Positions 32,298 to 44,924 of a stretch of DNA of 64,000 nucleotides are shown in pieces. The number at the start of each line of letters is the position of its first letter. Within the stretch, counting starts at the first letter, position 1. The position numbers and the translations under genes were made by a program. The notes below the pieces were generated by a model. The model saw only the letters and a program-made list of their open reading frames with translations, ran no database searches and had not been told where the DNA came from. The stretch lies in NCBI RefSeq assembly GCF_000972845.2, contig NC_040032.1, positions 8,601,269 to 8,665,268 on the forward strand, given 5' to 3'. Source of the DNA: Larimichthys crocea. Taxonomy: Eukaryota > Chordata > Actinopteri > Sciaenidae.

Positions 32298-32388
32298 CGG
32301 TTACCGGGACGTTACCGGACGTTACCGAGACGTTACCGGGACGTTACCGGACGTTACCGTGACGTTACCGGACGTTACCGTGACCGTA
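32298..32388. repeat. Short tandem repeat (gacgttaccg) at the stk36 5' end
   Basis: Eight to nine units of GACGTTACCGG type starting six bases upstream of the stk36 start codon, hence in the 5'UTR or core promoter. A second short series, 'gttagccgaac', follows at 32454-32490. Confidence 0.85.
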
Positions 32389-32679
32389 AACCGTGCAGCA
32401 GACTCACGGCTTCATCTCGTCACGTTTAAACGTTAAAGTTCCGTTGGAGCCGAAGGTTAGCCGAACGTTAGCCGAACGTTAGCCGAACGCTAGCTGGATG
32501 TTCGGGCTCGGTTCGTCCTGCAGTCTGTCCCGCGGACACAGCGCGTGTCAGTGCGCGTGCCCGTGATGTTTGAACATGTTAATAAACAATAACAAAGTTT
32601 GATCTGATCGTTTCTTCAGATTAATAATCAGACTCTGATCAGGCTCCTCTGTGGACAGCCTGACACGGGGCCTCAGCAT

Positions 32680-32706
32680 AGCAACCGCTCATGCGTCCCT
32701 AGCAAC
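32680..32706. promoter_or_regulatory. Candidate RFX/X-box half-sites upstream of stk36
   Basis: Two AGCAAC half-sites (32680-32685 and 32701-32706), the second as GTCCCTAGCAAC, close to the X-box consensus GTNRCC-N-RGYAAC. They are about 400 bp upstream of the stk36 ATG. RFX factors drive ciliary genes, and stk36 is one. The match is imperfect on the left half. Confidence 0.35.
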
Positions 32707-32835
32707 GGGGGGAAAAACATCATGATGACGACACGAGGGCCACGTGACCAACACGTCCACGTGTTTATTTATTTATTACTAAAATAAAATCATTGATGAA
32801 TATTTATTTACGTTTATTTACTTCTTTATCCTCAC

Positions 32836-32970
32836 TCACACACCTGTTCACCTGCTGACCTGTTCACCTGCTGACCTGTTCACCTGTTCACCAGCTGACC
32901 TGCTGACCTGTTCACCTGTTCACCTGTTCACCTGTTCACCTGCTGACCTGTTCACCTGTTCACCTGTTCA
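32836..32970. repeat. 8-bp tandem repeat (cacctgtt / cacctgct)
   Basis: About 16 units of ACCTGTTC with ACCTGCTG and ACCAGCTG variants. Each holds CACCTG, an E-box core. Confidence 0.9.
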
Positions 32971-33849
32971 CCTCCTTTCCTTCCTTCCTGTTTGTGTCTG
33001 TTCAGTATTATTAGCTGCTGTTAGCTCAGAGGAGGTTTTACAGGTGAATGCTGACGGGGAGTGGAGCCGGTGTCGTGCCAGAACAGGAGCTGGACGAGCA
33101 GCAATGTAACCAGGCTCAGCAGCTTCTACGGACACGATGGCAGAGGAGAAGAGAGTGAAGAGGACGCTGACGTGTCACGATGAGATGAAACTTGTTTTAT
33201 TATGTGAGTGTAACAAACTCTGCAGTTCCTCTTCATGAGTGTGAAACTTTGAAAGTTACCTCAGTGAATGTTTCCACTGACTGAGCTCAGGTCTGCTGTT
33301 GTCCACCAGGTGTCGCCCGCAGTTCACGCACAGAGACAGAGCACGCTGACTCCTCTCGTGTTGTTTTAGATGCAAAGTGTGAAAATATGAAACTTCATGG
33401 TCAGTTACTAAAAAATAAAAAGTGATTTTATTCATTTATTTTATGAATTTCTTATTAACTGTGTAAAACTGAAGTGTTGATGATCTGTGGAGCTCTGGGA
33501 GGAGATCAGATCATCCATCAGAGTTGGGACATGATGACAGGCGTCCAATGAGCGGAGGAGAGGGCGCGTTCCCTTTTTTCCACACATGAAGTCCTCAGAA
33601 GGCTGCAGTCGACTCAGCGCACACAGGTGGAGGATGGGAACGGGTCATGACCAGGAGGAGTTTGCACTGACTGGACTTGAACGACCTGCTTTGTTTTAGA
33701 GTCTCCTGCGCGCTGGATTATTGTCCTGGTCCCGGTCTGTGCTTCTGGTCCCGGTCTGTGCTCCTGGTCCCGGTCTGTGCTCCTGGCCCTGGTCGGTTCC
33801 GTTTGTCTCCTGTTGGTCTTTGCATTCTTCACTGAGTGCAGACATCGTC

Positions 33850-36800
33850 ATGTTCATCAGGACTCTTCTCCTCTCCTTCGTGGTCTCTCTCTCGGATCTT
33901 GTTCGTTGCATGGACAGTGAACTCTGCTTCCCGCTCAGGCTGGATCACCATGACGGGAGGGATTTTGACAACGACGTGGAAACCCTGGATGTGTCATGTG
34001 TCATAAAGATTCGCGCCTTTCAGCAGGAACTAGTGATCGATCTGCACCAGGACTCCACGTTCATCGCGCCCTCCATTTCTAAGCAGGACGCGCTGTGGCT
34101 CTCCAACACCGAGGCCACCTCCGACCTGAGCCGGTGTTTTTACTCCGGGTACGTGAATGCTGACCTCTCCTCTTACGCCGCTCTGAGCCTCTGCAAAGGT
34201 CTGCAAGGTGCATTCGGTTTTCAGGGCTGGGAATATTTCATCAGCCCGGTGCAGAATGACACCAGGAGCGCGGAGAGCGCGCACACAATCCGGCGCAGAA
34301 GAAGCGACAACCTGAAGCTGAATTCCACCTCCCGCTGCGCAGTGGACAGCGACATCAGCCTGCAGGTTGCGCAATCGTTGGAGAAATACAAGCGGCTACA
34401 AGATCACAGCAATGTGACCGAGACCATGCTGAAGAGGATGGGGAGAGCCAAGAGGTTCGCGTCGGTGCCCCGGTACGTGGAGACGCTCGTGGTGGCGGAT
34501 GAGTCCATGGAGCTGTTCCACGGAGACGACCTGAAACATTACCTGCTGACCCTGATGGCAGTGGCGGCGAGGCTCTACAGGCACCCGAGCATCCTGAACT
34601 CCATCAGCATCGTGGTGGTGAAGATCGTGATTATAACGGAGGAGGACAAAGGACCCAAAGTGACCGGGAACGCAGCCATGACGCTGCGGAACTTTTGCAA
34701 CTGGCAGAAAAAGATGAACAAAAACAACGACAAGCATCCGGACTACTGGGACACCGCGATCCTCTTCACGAGACAGGTAAAGACAAACAAACAGATTATC
34801 TGAGTTCAACAGGGAGAATGTGGCGTGCGTACTGTGCGTAATTACGCACGGGAATGCGTAAATCTGATGTTTGTCCTCAGTAAATACACTCATGACAACA
34901 TTATTTAGATTTATAATGATAATTTATGATCATATTAACCAGACCATCATGCTGTGTCAGGTATTTGCTCTCCACCTGTGGTGCAGTCCACCATCAGAGC
35001 TTTGACACTGAGGCTGGGTCACTAGCTGAACAGAACTTCTTGCTTGCTCTTCATGGATCCTCAGAGACTTTTATAGACTTGGAACCGGTGTCCGAGTTCT
35101 GGTCTGCACTCCAAAATATTTGGCAGCAGAAACCAGGTCAGAAATGAAGTCACACTTTTTCAGACTTCAAGTCGACAACAAAGACTGAGAAAGATCACGT
35201 TCAGTCAGTGACATAACAAGGTGCTGAATCACCTTCAGTCAGTGTCACGACCATCAGCCCTCGAACAGACGCTTGTTTTATCTGTAAGTTTGCCAAATTG
35301 AAGGACCCTCGGCGCCCTCGGGGATGTACTATTCGGAAGCCTCTTGTTTCTCTCAGCCGTTCCCATTTTTCCTCCAGCTGTGGGTTTTCCAGCCCTACCC
35401 ACCACATCGCCTGCTCCTCATTAAACCGGCCCCTGAAGGGAGAGATGGAGGGAGGGAGGAGGTGCATGTCACATCCCTCCATGTTTCTGCCCCACCTGCT
35501 CCAGAGGGGCAGCTGCAGTCAGTCAGCACTGCGGCGTCTTTACAACACATTCTTCACTCTGTCAAACACTTCCTCCTGTACGCCTCACGCTACACGTCGC
35601 TCTTCCTGTTCAGGGCTTTTCCCCAGTCACATATAAAATCCAGGGTGTTTCCAGGTTTCGGGGTCAGAAGCTCCACATGCAGCCAGTTCAAATGACCCCA
35701 GTTTAAGTGCACCGGATCGGCCTGCAGACAGACAGTGAGTCATGTGGATATCATCTGCTATATAAAGCAGAAAGAGACGCGTCAATGGATGCAGTCACTG
35801 TTCGAGTTAAGTGAGTTAAATGAGCGACGTTAGCTAACCCTCATGTGTGAAAAACATGCACAGTGTCCAACTAACAACAGGGCGATCAGCTTCCACCACA
35901 GCAAACCGAACCATGCAACAAACAGGCACATTTCAGCTTCATTCAGGATCCATCCAACCTCTTATTCCAACGTCCCGCTCCCCTGGAACTCATTCCAGCT
36001 TGTCTTGGGGGACCCTGAGGCGTTCCCAGGCTGGATGGGCTCTATAGTCCAATGAGTGTCAGTATGAGCCAGCGGAGGTGGTTTGGTGATCTGGTTAAGT
36101 TGCATTCTGGGCACCTTTTCTTTGGAGGTGTCCAACTGGCAAATACCCTGAGGCTTTATTGGTGAATTAAGATAATACTGAATCGAACTCTCCTTCATAA
36201 AGAAGAATGAAAGATTGTTTTTGTGCTTGTTATAATGAACAAAACATCCAGGATCTCAAAAATCATGTTAAACTGTCACATAAGCCAAAGTACAGAATGA
36301 TTATTTCACATTTCAGCTTCAGATATTAAACAAAGTGTCCACGTGATGACAGCACATCAGCAGAGGTCAAACATTCAGTCCGTCTCCTGTGACTCAGTGC
36401 AGTCGGTGGTATTGTTGCTGTTTGCCGTGGCTTTCAGTCCCGTCCTTTGTCTGCTGTTTACCAGCCCACAGTGTAATTTGTAGATTTTATGAAGACCAAC
36501 TTGGTGATGTCCGGAGGCGACTGCGGTCGCCTTCAAACTCTTAAAGCATGATTGTTGTGTAAAGAATGTTTACTCAGTTCATTAAGTCACACAGAAAGTT
36601 CATTGTATGTGAACAGCCTCTCTCCAAACTGTAAATCTGATGTGCTCCCCCGAGACTGAGGGAGGGCGGTCAGCGTTTTTTTTACTTACATGATAGATAA
36701 CGGGACGACGAACAGACGAGTCCACGCAAACATGTCTGCATGTCATAAACGGTCTGCGATGCTGCTGTATCAGCTTTTTTTTTAATTGACAAAGAACTAA

Positions 36801-38192
36801 CTGAACAAAACAAACTGCCAGATGTGCATTAAATGCATTGAAATGAATTAAAATGGAGATACTTCTCTGCTGAGATAACTCACATATTGTTTTTTAATCG
36901 CAGAAACACAAAGATAGATGACAGATGTGAGAAGTAGGTCATAGAAAAGAACAAACTCATCGACACCGCTGGTTCTCGTCTTCATTTTTTGCTCATAAAT
37001 GGCCCAAAACGTTCAGATGTCATCTGCACATGAGCACATCTGGACTAGATTTGCACTGGCCCACAATTGTGGTTTTGTGGTTTATTCTTGGAATGATTTG
37101 TCATTCAGCCCTCGAGGTCTTCACTTGGCACTCTGTTTTATGTGTACGTTCAGCGCAGCAGAGGATTGTAGAGGCTGTTGTTGTGAGATTAAACCAGTAA
37201 TTTGCTTTATCTGTAATAGCTGACCGCCACTGGTTTTTCTGTGTTACTCTGGGGAGACGGTTCTGTTTATGGGCCCGGAGGATGGGTGGTTCTCTGTGGC
37301 GGTTACTGCCGGAGTTGTCCTGTGATTAGGAGGTTCAGCTCCAAATGGATACTCGCTAAGATTGGGTTTTAAAAACGTTGCGGCAGTGGTGGAGAAATGG
37401 GTCATCTGGAAACTCTGCTCTGGCATGGAAATGTTGCGATTGGGGGACGGTTACATGACGTCAGAGAAGAAGGTGTGCTCTAAACAGTCGCCCACTGAAG
37501 ACGCTTAAAGACTGGGCGGTGGAAAGCCTCGCTTAGAGGATAATTCCATTTTGGTTCAAAGCATCCAATGACCCCATTGTCCCAGTGCACACACAGATGT
37601 TTGTCACAATCAGATTATAAAGTTTTATTCAATTCAATTTTATTTTTATAGCCATAAATCATAACTGACAGTCCATACAGAGCAGATCTACACCGCACTC
37701 TTTATAGTATTATTTACAGAGACTCAACAATCTGGGCGAAAGTGGCAAGGAAAGACTTCCTATTCTGCAGCTACGACCCGTTCAACATGTTGTTTTGTGT
37801 TCAGGACCTGTGTGGAGCCTCCACCTGTGACACGCTTGGCATGGCGGATGTCGGCACCATGTGCGACCCCAAGAGAAGCTGCTCCGTCATCGAAGACGAC
37901 GGTCTTCCGTCAGCCTTCACCACCGCTCACGAGCTCGGTGAGACCCGCCGAACAAACCCGTCCATCAGAGAATCAGAGGTAAAAGTGACGAATGCATTCA
38001 TGACATGTCGTTCCCGCTCCACAGGACACGTGTTCAACATGCCACATGACAACGTGAAGGCCTGTGAGGACGTGTTTGGGAAACTGCAGGACAACCACAT
38101 GATGTCTCCCACGCTCATCCAGATCAACCGCACCAGCCCGTGGTCCCCCTGCAGCGCCGCCATCATCACTGAATTCCTGGACAGCGGGCATG
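33850..38192 (+). CDS. adamts15: adamts15 prodomain and catalytic exons
   Basis: Exon 1 (309 codons) has the leader [17 protein letters not shown], the prodomain (with [15 protein letters not shown]) and the furin-type site GRAKR before [18 protein letters not shown], the usual mature start. Exons 2 and 3 encode [20 protein letters not shown] and the zinc site [14 protein letters not shown], split by the intron after HEL-G, and the Met-turn segment [11 protein letters not shown]. His351, Glu352, His355 and His361 are all present, so the enzyme should be active. Confidence 0.95.
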
Positions 38193-41100
38193 GTGAGTTT
38201 CCACGACCTCCGACCTCTGCGTTTGACTGCAAACAGCCTCACAGTGTGTTTGAAGGGGTGTGAAGCCAAGGCGAGGACAGACGCAGGCTGTTGTTAAAGG
38301 GAAACTCCTGATTTTACAGCTCAGAGTCTGTTTACACGTGTCGGGGAACTACTGTATACATGAAGAGAGTTGTATAAAGACTTCAGTGGCACCAGACTTG
38401 AGTCAGCGTCTGAAGTTAGTTTACCAAACCTCTGAGCCACGCTTCTTATGTCTGCTTGAGGTTAGCAGCTCAAGGCTACATTAACAGCTACATCGAACTG
38501 AGAATGCCAACAGGGAGTAACGTTACGCTACCAACGTAATTTACAGACTTCATGATGGAAAGATTGATAAGTGATGATCCGCTAACTGTGGGTAGCTCGG
38601 TCAGCTGTGGTGCTAACCAAACTCACTTAGCCCGGGATGCCAGGAGCCAAACCCGGCAAGAAAACCTGCTCACTGCTGGTCTGGAGGTTGTGTTTAGGTG
38701 TTAATTGCATTAGAAAGCACAGTCATTGTTTTAGTCATGCAATCGGACCCTTCATGGTTCTGTTTGTCAGTAGATTTGATAGTTGAACAGAACATTTTGA
38801 CATTTTCTGGGTTTATTTTTTAAGTTGCAACATGACTACAATCATTTGAGGTAAACGCAAATGAGATCATGATTGAATTTAATCGTCCATCTATGCTTAG
38901 AATGTGAAATCTGCCTGCAGTCGAGCACCGCGCTCATAGAAAAGTCAAAGCAAAGACGGCCAAAAAGAAATGTATTCGGTTGGATGCAGATTGTTTGCCA
39001 AGCGGGCCAGACCGCAGGACTTGGCCTTGGAGCAATGCTAAACGTTTGTTTTAAAACTGCCCCCACATCTGTCCCAAATTAGAGATCTTGTTCTGGGGAG
39101 AGTCACCGCAGCGGTTTGGATGGTGAGGTGTATCTGCCCAGAGTTTCCCGTGCAGGTTTAAGGTTTACTCCAAATAGACAAACTTTTTCTGTTTTTTTGG
39201 CTGAATCCATTTTAGAGACAAACGGGTCCAGAGCGAGACACAGAAGACCCGACGGGGAGTGATTTCTATCTAACAATGTTATAACCGGGCTGTATGTCAT
39301 TAATGTGGCCTTCACAAAGCAGCCGGGGGGGTTGTTGCCACATGTTTCATGCACAGAATCATTTGGAACCTGTTCATTTCTCCACACATGCACAAAACCA
39401 GCTATTGTTTCTGATGATTGCTCTTTGGAGAGAAGTGTAGGAAGGAAGAGGTGAGGTTCAGTGATTCACACTGTTTGTATAGTATCGTACTATCAGTTAA
39501 TCGGCGCGTTTCTTCAGCCAAATTTGCGGAGAAATGAGAGGAAACAAATTAGCCTCGAGTTACAGCTCATTCACCGCAAACACAAACGGAATAATAAACT
39601 GTTCAAAGTAAGTGGACCCAGTTTCTCCTCCAGTGTAAATGACTTGTTTTGGATGTGTAAGTTTCTCATAAAGGTGAGAAGCTGTGTGCGTCGCCTGGAA
39701 ACCTTCTTGTCTTTTATGTTTCTGAGCACCCACTCGTCAAACTCCTTCCTGTAAATGGTGTCCATGCCTTTGACCTTTGCATGTCACGTCAGTTTAAAGC
39801 AAAGTTCTCAAGCTCAAATCTCAAAGTCTGAGGTCGTGCTAGTATAACTTCATCCCCTCAGCACGGGTGGGATCAAACAGGAGGATTGTGGGTTTTTAGG
39901 GGGGGTTTGGGGGGTTGGCTCATGCATGTTTGTGTGGTGTGTGGCCTACGCTGTATCAAGCTGTACTTCAAAAAGACCAGATCACAAGGGCAACGGCTGC
40001 TTACTGCCCCAAACCACAATCCCACCCACCAACAAGCAAAAGCATCGTGGAAATATTGATGCATGGGTACAGAGAGCGTCTTTTTCATGATTCTGTGATG
40101 TTGCTGCGAAAGAAAAACTTGTTCCAGTGTGTTACTCACTAAGTTCTCCTCTTTCAGGTGAATGTTTGCTCGACCAGCCTCAAAAACCGCTCGTCCTCCC
40201 CGTCGTGTCCCCGGGATCATCCTACAGCCTGGACCGTCAGTGTGTGCTCGCGTTCGGAGAAGGCTCCAAGCCGTGTCCCTTCATGCAACCGCCATGCAGC
40301 CGCCTGTGGTGCACAGGAAAATCCAACGGACATTTGGTGTGCATGACCCGACACTTCCCCTGGGCGGACGGCACGCACTGTGGGGATGGACAGGTCTGCG
40401 ATCGAGGCGTCTGCTCGGACAAACAGGCCCAAAATGTGAAGGTGATGCTCGGACGAGTTCCACCTTAGCTGGTTGTGTGATCTGTTGTTGTGCTTTCTTC
40501 AACATGTAACTTTGTTTGTGTGTTTCCAGGTGGACGGCCGCTGGGGTAAGTGGGGCCCGTTCGGTTCCTGCTCGCGCACATGTGGAGGCGGCGTCCAGCT
40601 GTCTAAAAGAGAGTGCAACAACCCAGTGCCGTCAAACGGGGGTAAATACTGTCAAGGTGTTCGGGTCAAATACCGCTCCTGCAACCTGAACCACTGCCCT
40701 GACACAGGTACAAAAACAGACTAACCTGTCTGATGACATCTTTCCCCCTCGAGCATTCCCACCTCTCACCTCCCTCTCCTCTTTGTAGGTAAGACCTATC
40801 GTGAGATGCAGTGTGAGATCAGCGGGCGCAATTTCAACAGTAACCGTATCGCCCCCTCCGTGATCTGGGTGCCCAAGTACTCCGGAGTGTCCACTGATGA
40901 CCGGTGTAAACTCATCTGCAGGGCTAACGGCACCGGCTACTTCTATGTCCTGGCACCAAAGGTAGACATCAACACCTCAGGTGTCTCCTCTGATTCGTGA
41001 GGATAGTGTGGTTACGTCAGGTTTCAAGATAACAATGAGTCCATGTGGGAGAACGTGAGTATGTGTCAGCCTAAGTGCAAAGAGTTAAGGAAGGAATGAA

Positions 41101-42616
41101 GGCGAGGAGGTCAGCACAGATAGAAGGGTGTGGAGTGAGCTTTAGCAGCAGTGAGACAGAGTTCACTCCATCATGCCAGCTTAGGAGGAGCAGCAGATAA
41201 GAGGACACGCAGCCATGAATCACGGAGCAGCTGGATGCTTTAACCACACGACTTTCAACCATGAAGGAGTTTACTGTACTGTGCAGAGTTTAGTTTAAAT
41301 GTGAGCTGGTGTCAGATTTAAGGGATGATGCATCCTGAAAAATCCTGGAAAAATGTGTCAGAGCACTCTGGGCCACATTAACTGAACTTATTCATCACGT
41401 TTGCATACAGAAAGCAAACAGGCCAGTTTATGTTGAGGTCACGGTCTCCAGTGGACTCATTGATTCGAGTATTTCAATAATCTGAATAGAAGATATGAAG
41501 TAAACTCAGAGGGAATGTTTTGTGGACTGCAGAACTGTAAAGTGTTTGTCCACTGCAGGTTGTCGATGGGACGCCATGCTCTCCAGACTCCACAGGAGTG
41601 TGTGTCCAAGGGAAGTGCATCAAGGCTGGCTGTGACGGAAAGATTGGCTCCACTAAGAAGTTTGATAAGTGTGGAATCTGCGGAGGCGATAACAAAGGCT
41701 GCAAGAAGGTGTCAGGACTCTTCACAAAGCCCATGTGAGTAAAACCTCCATCCCGTCACGGGGTCGCCTTTCTTTACGTGCTGTTATAAGCTCTCATTGA
41801 CTGTAATGTGTTCTGGAATGCAGGCACGGCTACAACTTTGTGGTCATGTTGCCAGTGGGTGCAGCCAACATCGACATCCGTCAGCGAGGCTACAAGGGAA
41901 TGAGGAGCGATGACAACTACTTGGCTGTGAAGAGCAGCGAGGGCCATTACCTGCTCAATGGGAACTACGTAGTGTCAGCTGGCGAGCGGGACATCATCGT
42001 AAAGAGCAGCCTGCTGCGATACAGCGGCACCGCCGGACTCTCCGAGACCCTGCAGGCCGTGAAGCCCATAGGGGAAGCCCTGACTGTGGAGGTGCTGTGT
42101 GCCGGCCAGATGACGCCTCCTCGCATCCGCTACTCCTTCTACCTCGCCCGTCAGACCAAGGAGGACAAGACTGTGAAGAAGGAAGGGCGGGAAAACTCCC
42201 ATAACAGCGTCCTGGCTGAGGATAATGTCAAGGAGAAGGGAGGGGACACCCTGAAGAAGTCTTACAGCAAGGAGGATCCTGCTCTTGGGAAATGGATATC
42301 CACAAACTGGGACCAGTGCTCGGTGACCTGCGGGAATGGGATCCAGAGGAGGTTGGTACAGTGTTTGAGACCAGACGGGAAGCCAGGGTTTGACTGTGAT
42401 CCTTCACAAAGACCTCCAGCCACCAGGGTTTGCGGAGACCCCTGTCCTGAGTGGCATGTTGGGCAGTGGGCATCTTGCTCCAGAACCTGTGGGAAGGGAT
42501 TCAAGAGACGACCATTGCACTGCAAAACCCAGACTGGGCATCTGCTCCCACGGGACCACTGCACTGGCTTACGCAAGCCACAGGAGCTGGACTTCTGTAA
42601 CCTAAGGCCTTGCTAG
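33850..42616 (+). CDS. adamts15: ADAMTS15 secreted metalloprotease, complete, 8 exons
   Basis: Exons 33850-34776, 37805-37937, 38025-38192, 40158-40441, 40530-40707, 40789-40961, 41559-41734 and 41824-42616 join in frame to 943 residues (human ADAMTS15 is 950). It is a secreted zinc protease that cuts aggrecan and versican in the extracellular matrix. Order: signal peptide, prodomain, furin site RAKR (199-202), catalytic domain with H-E-L-G-H...H (351-361), disintegrin-like, central TSP1, Cys-rich, spacer and two C-terminal TSP1 repeats. That repeat count, plus the ending [15 protein letters not shown] (human [15 protein letters not shown]), separates it from ADAMTS1, 4, 5 and 8. The start ATG is followed by a hydrophobic leader. 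Paralogue a or b is undecided. Confidence 0.95.
35955..36055 (-). mobile_element. RTE/Rex-like non-LTR retrotransposon 3' fragment
   Basis: The reverse complement reads like the end of the reverse-transcriptase ORF of a common fish Rex/RTE-type element ('gcctgggaacgcctcagggt' followed by 'cccccaagacaagctgga'). Only the tail is present, with stops. Confidence 0.55.
37620..37690 (+). mobile_element. Fragment of a common fish interspersed repeat
   Basis: 'ttattcaattcaattttatt' followed by 'tttatagccataaatcataa' matches the start of a very abundant teleost repeat whose usual form is 'attcaattttatttatatag' plus 'cgccaaatca'. Class not assigned; about 110 bp before adamts15 exon 2. Confidence 0.5.
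38193..40157. other. adamts15: adamts15 intron 3
   Basis: Nearly 2 kb without a supported exon. Holds one copy of the 'gggatgccaggagccaaacc' module (about 38510-38690), which is shared with 380-780 and 46390-46440. Confidence 0.55.
40158..42616 (+). CDS. adamts15: adamts15 ancillary-domain exons
   Basis: 40158-40441: disintegrin-like domain ([17 protein letters not shown]). 40530-40707: first TSP1 repeat ([20 protein letters not shown], with the W-x-x-W mannosylation and CSRTCGGG O-fucosylation motifs). 40789-40961 and 41559-41734: Cys-rich region. 41824-42616: spacer ([19 protein letters not shown]), a Lys/Glu-rich linker and two TSP1 repeats ([11 protein letters not shown] and [11 protein letters not shown]). 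The last exon carries everything from the spacer to the stop, as in other members of this subgroup. Confidence 0.94.
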
Positions 42617-43567
42617 TGACTAAAACCTCTAAATACAAATGATGTTGATGTTTTAAATGGACTGAATTGAATCAGGTGTAGGTTTCTCCACCTGCCTCAT
42701 GTGACACTTGGAAGGAGCGTGAAAGCCGCAGGACGAATGCTGGAAGATATTTTCTCACTGCTGACTTCAAAAGACATTAACCAGGTCTGACTGTGATGGC
42801 AACATAACATCGAAGGCCACATAAAATGTTGTTGAATCCCCCTCGTACCGTCAGCAGATACAGAATGCCCATTTGCAAGCAATCAATCTAGTTTATCTTA
42901 CGAGTCTGGAACCCATTTTGTGTCATAATATTTGAACTGTGCAGGTTTCAGAGTTTTAGTTTTCACCGAAGCCTTCTGGTCCAAAACCTTACTCATTCAT
43001 TTTTTAAAAAGGACTGCCCGCACGCTGCACGAGACTCCACACGGGGAAGGACGGCGCGTTCGATAACACGACGTGTCGTCTTTCACGTGTTTTTTTCAGG
43101 GAATCTTTCAAAATCTTGATTCAGAAATGAAACAGACACAGAAAGTGCTACTGCTACATCGATTCCCCAACTTTAAAATCTGTGATAGCGAATCACGATA
43201 CAAACGTTGGATAGATTTACACAGCCTGAAACTTCTAATGATGCAGCCAGCGTTTCATGTGCGCTGTACACTGATTTTCTGCAGACCTCACTCAGCACCA
43301 GTCATGGAAACAGTTTAAACTAGAACCTGAAGTCACCGGTGGCTTTCATGACAGATCTGACTAAACAAAGCGGAAACAATGGCCATTGGCTTGCTCCTTG
43401 TCAGCTGTTGTGGCCGCCAGTTCAGTGATTTCATCCAACATCGCACTCATTCATATCACACACCCACACATGCTGTGTTTGTGCCTTCATTTGATCACAA
43501 CAGTTGTCTTCCAGCCGTGTTAAGTCATGCCTGTCTGGCACAGCAGATAATTTATTATCAATGAAAC

Positions 43568-43989
43568 AATAAAGCCGAGAGGGGAAGAAAAACCTGGCTG
43601 GCGCTCTGGTGCCGTACACGTTGTGTGTTTTCTTGGACCTCCTTGTTGACGGCCCCACAGCCTGAGCCAAGCTGTTCCTTCTACACACTCGATGAAATCC
43701 TGTAATCCATTATATTCATTGTTTTAAAAAGGGGGGCCACGTCGTCCAGTCCAACATCCAGCTACAGGACGGATCCTTTGTCAGTTGGACTTTTATTTTT
43801 TATTTTTTTATCAGCTGTACTTTGTACAGCAAAAGAAACCGATGACCTACACGGGCTGTGCTGTATACTATGTATACATTTATTCAGCTCTGTGCAAAAA
43901 CAAAATGTAAATACTTTTTTAATCTTTTTGTTTTTTACACAGGCATTTGTAATTGTCTTTGACTTCAGTATATTTATTCCAAAAATAAA
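43568..43989 (+). terminator. adamts15: adamts15 candidate polyadenylation signals
   Basis: AATAAA at 43568-43573 and at 43984-43989, about 0.95 and 1.37 kb past the stop, in AT-rich 3'UTR-like sequence. The second is followed by the first repeat of the downstream spacer, so the gene probably ends by about 44.0 kb. Confidence 0.5.
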
Positions 43990-44129
43990 GCCATTAAGGA
44001 ACAGTTATAACTTTTACTGCATTTTCTTCAATGATTTCATTTGTCAATGTCAAGAACACGCAGCAGCAAAATGTTTTCTTTACGGCAAATTCAGTAAATT
44101 TCAATGCAAAGTTCACGATTAAGAGATAA

Positions 44130-44600
44130 CGATTATTTCACCAAGCTCTCACCAGCTCTCCTCCGTCAGCGTCCTCTTCACTCTCTTCTCCTCTGCCATC
44201 ATGTCCATAGAAGCTGCTGAGCCTGGTTACCTCCTCTTCTTCTTCCTGGTCGTCTATAACGCCTGTTGGTACAAACACTCAGTCCGTCAGCTTGGCGGTG
44301 AGCTCAGAGCGACGGGTACCCGTCGCTCTGAGCTCACCGCCAGTGACGAACTGAGCTAACAGCAGCTACAGCTGTCAGCAGGTTACTTCACTGTCCATCA
44401 TAAACTCTGTAAATCACAGAGAGTTGAGGCGGAGCAGCCGGAGGACATCAGAGGGAAAACCAGAAAAACATTTCCTCCATAAAATGTGATCCAGTTTCTC
44501 CAGAATCAATCTTCTCTCTCCTCTGCCATCATGTCCGTAGATGCTGCTGAGCCCGGTTACATTGCTATGGACTACAACTGACAGTGAGCAACACAAGCTA
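44130..44600 (-). mobile_element. MITE-like family copy with 50-bp perfect palindrome
   Basis: The reverse complement has the 'gaagaggacgctgacggagg' and 'aaaaccagaaaacatttcct' modules in the same family order as 53950-54330. It contains a perfect 50-bp palindrome at 44293-44342 centred on GGGTACCC. Edges are not clear; the right side runs into the 'gctaacagcagctaacag' array. Confidence 0.65.
44293..44342. repeat. Perfect 50-bp palindrome
   Basis: Two 25-bp arms with no spacer, centred at GGGT/ACCC (arm word GAGCTCAGAGCGACGGGT). Related palindromes are at 54250-54329 and, with one arm cut short, 3611-3641. Confidence 0.95.
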
Positions 44601-44924
44601 ACGTAATCTTAGAATGGGGAGTCTGCAAACATCAACAGATGGCGTAGCATAGCATTTGCAGTATGTTTCATGTTGTGGTTTCAGCTGGCTAACATTCACT
44701 TGCTTGGACAAATTGCTAACTAGCTAGCGTATCCGTCCAGGCTGTGCTTTGTCATCTGGAGGCTACAGTGTTAGCTGGCACTGCAAGCTTCAATGACACT
44801 GGGTACGTTAGCCTGCTGCTTGTTGTTATCTGAGTGAATATATTATTAGCAGCTTTCTAAAAATTCAACAGCTAACGTGATCCATGACACTAACTCTGGG
44901 CTCGCAGGCTAACGACCTGAACAG

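Larger units (their letters stand above)
32293..33849. other. stk36-adamts15 divergent intergenic region
   Basis: About 1.56 kb between start codons. It contains the stk36 5' repeats, the X-box-like sites, an 8-mer 'acctgttc/acctgctg' array (32836-32970), a MITE-like fragment (33050-33180) and, close to adamts15, a 17-bp 'ggtcccggtctgtgctcct' array (33728-33790) probably in its 5'UTR. No other gene. Confidence 0.6.
34777..37804. other. adamts15: adamts15 intron 1
   Basis: Three kb with no supported exon. A minus-strand retroelement tail is at 35955-36055 and a fish interspersed repeat at 37620-37690. A 93-codon minus ORF (35482-35201) has an even residue mix but no motif I recognise and no splice context. 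Confidence 0.5.

Noticed and set aside
35201..35482. 93-codon minus-strand ORF in adamts15 intron 1
   Set aside because: Reasonable residue mix but no known domain, no splice partners and no promoter context; a protein search would be needed to raise it.
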